NCBI GenBank assembly: GCA_900754615.1
Contig: CAAEDN010000059.1
Location: 6,505 to 70,504 of the forward strand
Source of the DNA: an uncultured Holdemanella sp.
GTDB taxonomy: Bacteria; Bacillota_I; Bacilli_A; Erysipelotrichales; Erysipelotrichaceae
Direction: 5' to 3'
DNA: 64,000 bases
The position numbers and the translations under genes were made by a program. The notes under the pieces are model-generated. The model was given only the letters and a program-made list of their open reading frames with translations. It did no database searches and was not told the DNA's origin. Of this stretch, positions 60,684 through 64,000 are shown in pieces; within the stretch, counting starts at the first letter, position 1; each line of letters opens with the position of its first letter.

Positions 60684-61178
60684 ATGAAGAAAATGAAAAC
60701 GATAGTGGCATCATTACTTATTGTGCTTGTCACTTTAGGACTTGATCAATGGACAAAATGGGCCATCGAAAGATCGATTTCCTTAAATGAATCTGTAGAA
60801 ATGATAAAACATTTCTTTTACTTGACCTATGTACAAAACACAGGGGCGGGATTTAGTATGTTTGCCGGAGCTGGTATGGGCTTTTTTGCTCTTCTAACAA
60901 TTGTTGCCTTAGCCGCTATTTTGTATATGTCTTTCAAGACTGAAGATTCACGATATCAAATTTGCTTATCACTTGTATTTTCAGGTGCCATAGGCAATTT
61001 TATTGATCGTATGGCGCTAGGATATGTAAGAGACTTTTTTAGCTTTTACATTTTCGGCTACCCATTTCCTGTATTTAATGTGGCAGATATCTGCATTACA
61101 ATAGGTATCGTATTAATATTAGTAAGTATGTTTATAGATGATAAGAAGGAGCAAAATAGATGGAAACAAGAATCCTAA
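60684..61178 (+). CDS. lspA: Lipoprotein signal peptidase II
   Basis: The aspartyl membrane protease has 164 residues and four membrane segments. NTGAGFSMFAG, GAIGNFIDRM (catalytic Asp) and VFNVADICITIG (second Asp) are diagnostic. It cleaves lipoprotein signal peptides after lipidation, such as that of the PrsA-like lipoprotein here. The end overlaps the pseudouridine synthase gene, the standard lspA-rluD order. Confidence 0.95.
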   Translation: MKKMKTIVASLLIVLVTLGLDQWTKWAIERSISLNESVEMIKHFFYLTYVQNTGAGFSMFAGAGMGFFALLTIVALAAILYMSFKTEDSRYQICLSLVFSGAIGNFIDRMALGYVRDFFSFYIFGYPFPVFNVADICITIGIVLILVSMFIDDKKEQNRWKQES

Positions 61179-62074
61179 AAATAGATGAAAACACGAAATT
61201 GGATCGTTTAGATAAAGTGTTAGCGGAAAAATTGGATTTTTCGCGAAAGAGAATCAAAGACTTATTGGACAATGAAAAAGTCTTGGTCAATCAAAAAGTC
61301 ATGAAGGCAAGTTATAAAGTTTGTGTAGGAGACGTAATTGAGGTTTCAATTCCTGAATTAGATTCAACCGAAGTACTTCCAGAACCAATTGATTTGGATA
61401 TTGTATATGAAGATCACGACATTATTGTAATTAATAAGCCCAAGGGGATGGTGGTACATCCAGCTCCAGGACATTATTCAGGCACATTGGTGAATGCTTT
61501 ACTTTACCATTGTAAAGATTTAAGTGGTATCAATGGAGTTATGCGACCAGGTATTGTTCACCGTATTGATAAAGATACGTCTGGTTTATTGGTTGTTGCA
61601 AAAAATGATGTGGCACACGAAGCATTAAGCCAGCAACTACAGGATAAAACATGTCATCGTGAATATGTAGCTATTGTTCATAAGCCATTCACACATGAGC
61701 ATGGTACGATTCATGCGCCAATTGGTCGTGATGATAAGGATCGTCAGAAGATGGCGGTTACCGCAAATAATTCGAAGGATGCGATTACGCATTTTACAGT
61801 ATTAGAAAACTTCAAAAAGTTTGCGTATATCAAATGCCAGCTAGAAACAGGTAGAACGCATCAGATTCGTGTGCATATGCAGTATATTGAACATCCAATT
61901 GCGGGTGATCCCAAATATGGTCCTAGAAAAACAATTCAGGCCAATGGGCAGTTATTGCATGCATGTGCATTGGAGTTTATACATCCTGCGACACATGAAA
62001 AAATGCGTTTTGAGATTGGATTGGAACCAACATTTGAAAAAGTGTTAAATGAGTTAAGAGAAGGGGAAGAATAA
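61160..62074 (+). CDS. rluD: RluD-type 23S rRNA pseudouridine synthase
   Basis: The protein has 304 residues. An N-terminal S4 domain (RLDKVLAEKLDFSRKRIKDLLDNEKVLVNQK) is followed by the catalytic RluA-family domain with HRIDKDTSGLLVVAK (catalytic Asp) and GRTHQIRVHMQ. It isomerises uridines in rRNA. AAGGAG precedes the ATG inside lspA. Confidence 0.92.
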   Translation: METRILKIDENTKLDRLDKVLAEKLDFSRKRIKDLLDNEKVLVNQKVMKASYKVCVGDVIEVSIPELDSTEVLPEPIDLDIVYEDHDIIVINKPKGMVVHPAPGHYSGTLVNALLYHCKDLSGINGVMRPGIVHRIDKDTSGLLVVAKNDVAHEALSQQLQDKTCHREYVAIVHKPFTHEHGTIHAPIGRDDKDRQKMAVTANNSKDAITHFTVLENFKKFAYIKCQLETGRTHQIRVHMQYIEHPIAGDPKYGPRKTIQANGQLLHACALEFIHPATHEKMRFEIGLEPTFEKVLNELREGEE

Positions 62075-62553
62075 TGCGTGGTGATGTATTAAGCTGGGAT
62101 CAGTATTTTATGGGAATGGCACATCTGAGTGCAAAACGTTCCAAAGATCCAAATACGCGTGTGGGTGCTTGTATTGTTAATCCACAAAAAAGAGTGGTTG
62201 GACTAGGCTATAATGGCTTTCCTTATGGTTGTGAAGATGATGAATTTCCTTGGGAAAGAGATGGAAATTTTTTAGATACAAAGTATCCATATGTGGTTCA
62301 TGCAGAATTAAATGCCATTTTAAACAGTATTCAAGATCTTCATGGATGTACACTTTATGTTTCTCTATTTCCATGTAATGAATGTGCCAAAGCTATCATT
62401 CAAGCAGGTATTACTTGTGTTGTTTATGAAAGTGATAAATATGCTGGAACTGAAGGAAATATTGCGAGCAAGCGCATGTTTCATGATGCAGGTGTAAAAT
62501 TGATTCAACTTCCTTATGATATTGAAATAGAAACAAAAATCAATAATCGTTAA
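62074..62553 (+). CDS. dCMP deaminase family protein
   Basis: The zinc deaminase has 159 residues. The zinc ligands are HAELNAILNS (His, Glu) and PCNECAKAI (two Cys). DPNTRVGACIV and GYNGFPYG match the dCMP deaminase/ComEB family. It converts dCMP to dUMP for thymidylate synthesis. The ATG overlaps the preceding stop. Confidence 0.9.
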   Translation: MRGDVLSWDQYFMGMAHLSAKRSKDPNTRVGACIVNPQKRVVGLGYNGFPYGCEDDEFPWERDGNFLDTKYPYVVHAELNAILNSIQDLHGCTLYVSLFPCNECAKAIIQAGITCVVYESDKYAGTEGNIASKRMFHDAGVKLIQLPYDIEIETKINNR

Positions 62554-62578
62554 GTCATCTATCGATGGCTTTTTTTTT
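62553..62578 (+). terminator. Terminator of the lspA operon
   Basis: AGTCATC and GATGGCT (one G.U) form a stem with loop TATC, followed by nine T. Confidence 0.75.
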
Positions 62579-62579
62579 A

Positions 62580-62690
62580 CAAAAAAGCCGAGGTTATAAA
62601 AAATATAACCGTTCTATAACCACAAAAAATTTATACTTTAAATAGTAGATGGGTAGGGAAAACTATCTAAAAACGAAAGGAGGAATAGAT
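62580..62690 (+). promoter_or_regulatory. Upstream region of the surface protein gene
   Basis: GGTTATA, a 5-A spacer and TATAACC form a dyad at about 62593-62611, with a further TATAACC at about 62616. These may be a regulator site or promoter parts. No gene is seen. Confidence 0.4.
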
Positions 62691-64000
62691 ATGTTAAAAA
62701 ACTTAAAGAGAGCATCGGCAATCTTATTATCATTTGCGATGGCTATACAGTTTGGAATGGCAGATACCTACTATGCGAATACAGTTAGCCAAGAACCAGA
62801 AGTCGAAGAACAGATTATACAAGAACCGGCAACTGTAAAAGAAACTACATCACAAGAGGTGGCTGCAGAACAAACAACTCAGCCAATTGTAGATGCGATT
62901 GAAGAGTCTGCACCCGTATCTGAAACAAAAGAGGTGACATTAAGTTATGTAGCTGAAGATGGAACTATATAAAATACAGCTGCAACTCATACATATGAGA
63001 TCAATTATAACCTAAATTCAGATGCGAGCGTTATGTTGAACTTTGATGGTTACACCCTAAAAGATGTGGTTATGAATGATTCACAAATCGTAACTGCAGC
63101 CCAGGCTAATCTTAATGTCACTTCAGATTTACAGAGTGTTAAATTTATTTACCAAAAGGTGAATACAGAATCACAACAAGAAGCAAATGAAGCTCAAGAA
63201 CAAACAAAAACTGAAGAAACAAATGAAGAGGATGAAGCTGAGGCAGACCCAGAAGCAAAAGAAGAATTACCAGAGTATCCTGCATTTGACGAAAGTGCTA
63301 CAGCTGGAAATGTAACGGTTCATGCGACAGCAGTTGAGGGTGTTTTACCCAAAGGTGCAAAGCTAGTCGTTAAGCGTATTACCAGAAAAGCAATCTTAAA
63401 CGCTGTTAAAGAAACCGTTTTTGAAAAGGATAAAGAGGTAGATTCAGCTATAGCTCTGGATGTTACAATTGTGAGTAAAGATGGTGTTGAAATTCAACCA
63501 AATGGTGTTGTAAATATCAGCTTTGAAAATGCAGTGATAAGCGGTAATGAAGTTAATATTTATCACGTATCAGATGATGCAAGTACAGTTACTGAGGTTG
63601 CGACAAATACACAAAGTTTTGATGCTAACCACTTCTCAATTTATGTTATTACGGGTGAAAATGAAGTCCCACTAACAACATTTAATTTTGTTGCGAATGG
63701 AAACATCGTAAGTACACAGACTGTTAAAACAGGGGATACACTGATTACTCCAACAGCTCCAGATATGGATGGAAAAGTATTTGTTGGCTGGTATGATGGT
63801 GAAACAAAGTTTGAAGATTTTAATAAATCATTAACAATCACTGAAACAACTACTCGTGAAATTACAGCGAAATATGAAGATGCATTATATGTTTACTTCT
63901 ATAATCCAAGTGGAACACAAATCATGCGTACTGAAAAAGTATCAAATCATGATGCACATGATTTTACAAATGTTTCTTATGAAGTAGATGCAACGCATAA
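62691..64000 (+). pseudogene. Secreted surface protein interrupted by a stop
   Basis: A strong AAAGGAGG precedes the ATG. A signal peptide (LKRASAILLSFAMAIQFGMADTYYA) is followed by an acidic Glu/Thr-rich region. A TAA at 62970 stops the frame after 93 codons. The same frame then stays open for at least 342 codons to the window edge. It includes a second Glu-rich repeat region, a strand-rich domain and an InlB B-repeat-like segment (FNFVANGNIVSTQTVKTGDTL, then FVGWYDGETKFEDF). One C-to-T change (CAA to TAA) would explain it. The 3' end is outside the window. Sequencing error cannot be excluded. Confidence 0.75.

Noticed and set aside
1..64000. tRNA, rRNA and CRISPR arrays
   Set aside because: No cloverleaf, rRNA segment or regular repeat array was recognised by reading; a tRNAscan or CRISPR search would be decisive.

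Overview
The window is AT-rich DNA with dense co-directional operons, strong AGGAGG-type ribosome sites, a Bacillota-type SUF operon (sufCDSUB) and a type VII secretion (WXG100/EssC) locus. This fits a low-GC Gram-positive bacterium, plausibly an Erysipelotrichia-like host. That placement is inference, because no rRNA is present.

Layout. (1) 81-9333: a reduced type VII secretion locus with an FHA protein, an EssB-like transmembrane kinase, an Ig-like protein, a short EssC ATPase, a ubiquitin-like protein, two WXG100 proteins, a candidate effector and a DUF4176 protein. (2) 9357-11284, minus strand: two PrsA/parvulin-like extracytoplasmic chaperones. (3) 11417-18252: the iron-sulfur cluster operon sufC-sufD-sufS-sufU-sufB, running into 5-formyltetrahydrofolate cyclo-ligase, an SGNH hydrolase and an unrecognised gene. 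(4) 18249-20771: an HD-domain hydrolase, a cold-shock protein and a leucine-rich-repeat (LRR) protein.

(5) 20748-56683: a complete-looking HK97-type siphoviral prophage of about 36 kb, inserted at the 3' end of the LRR gene. A 20-bp direct repeat marks both ends, and both copies encode the same C-terminal residues. Its lysogeny module (minus) holds an integrase, a PemK/MazF-like toxin, a membrane protein and a CI-type repressor. Four GTTGCA-N4-TGCAAC operator-like sites surround the divergent promoters. The early/replication module (plus) includes a replisome organizer, a phage DnaN clamp, PcfK/PcfJ, a second tyrosine recombinase and SSB. It is followed by packaging, head, tail (with a predicted -1 frameshift in the tail chaperone), baseplate/fibre, holin and a three-part endolysin. 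A minus-strand accessory unit closes the right end.

(6) 56814-62553: a flavodoxin-like gene with PadR/DUF1700 genes, an AarF/UbiB-type kinase, lspA, an RluD-type pseudouridine synthase and dCMP deaminase. (7) 62691 to the window end: a large secreted surface protein interrupted by one in-frame TAA.

The most unusual signal is at about 21990-22086. It looks like a small RNA of three consecutive hairpins that each present TGGTAG in the loop and ends in a Rho-independent terminator. The three loops are complementary (10, 9 and 7 nt) to three CTACCA sites packed around the ribosome site and start codon of the gene right after cro (24764-24809). This would be a trans-acting phage sRNA repressing an early lytic mRNA. 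Other unexplained structure includes a G.U-rich long inverted repeat (25386-25561), a minus-strand structured RNA after the mazF-like gene, a tiny minus-strand gene with its own ribosome site and terminator next to a divergent sRNA (35240-35510), and tiny membrane peptides at the right prophage end.
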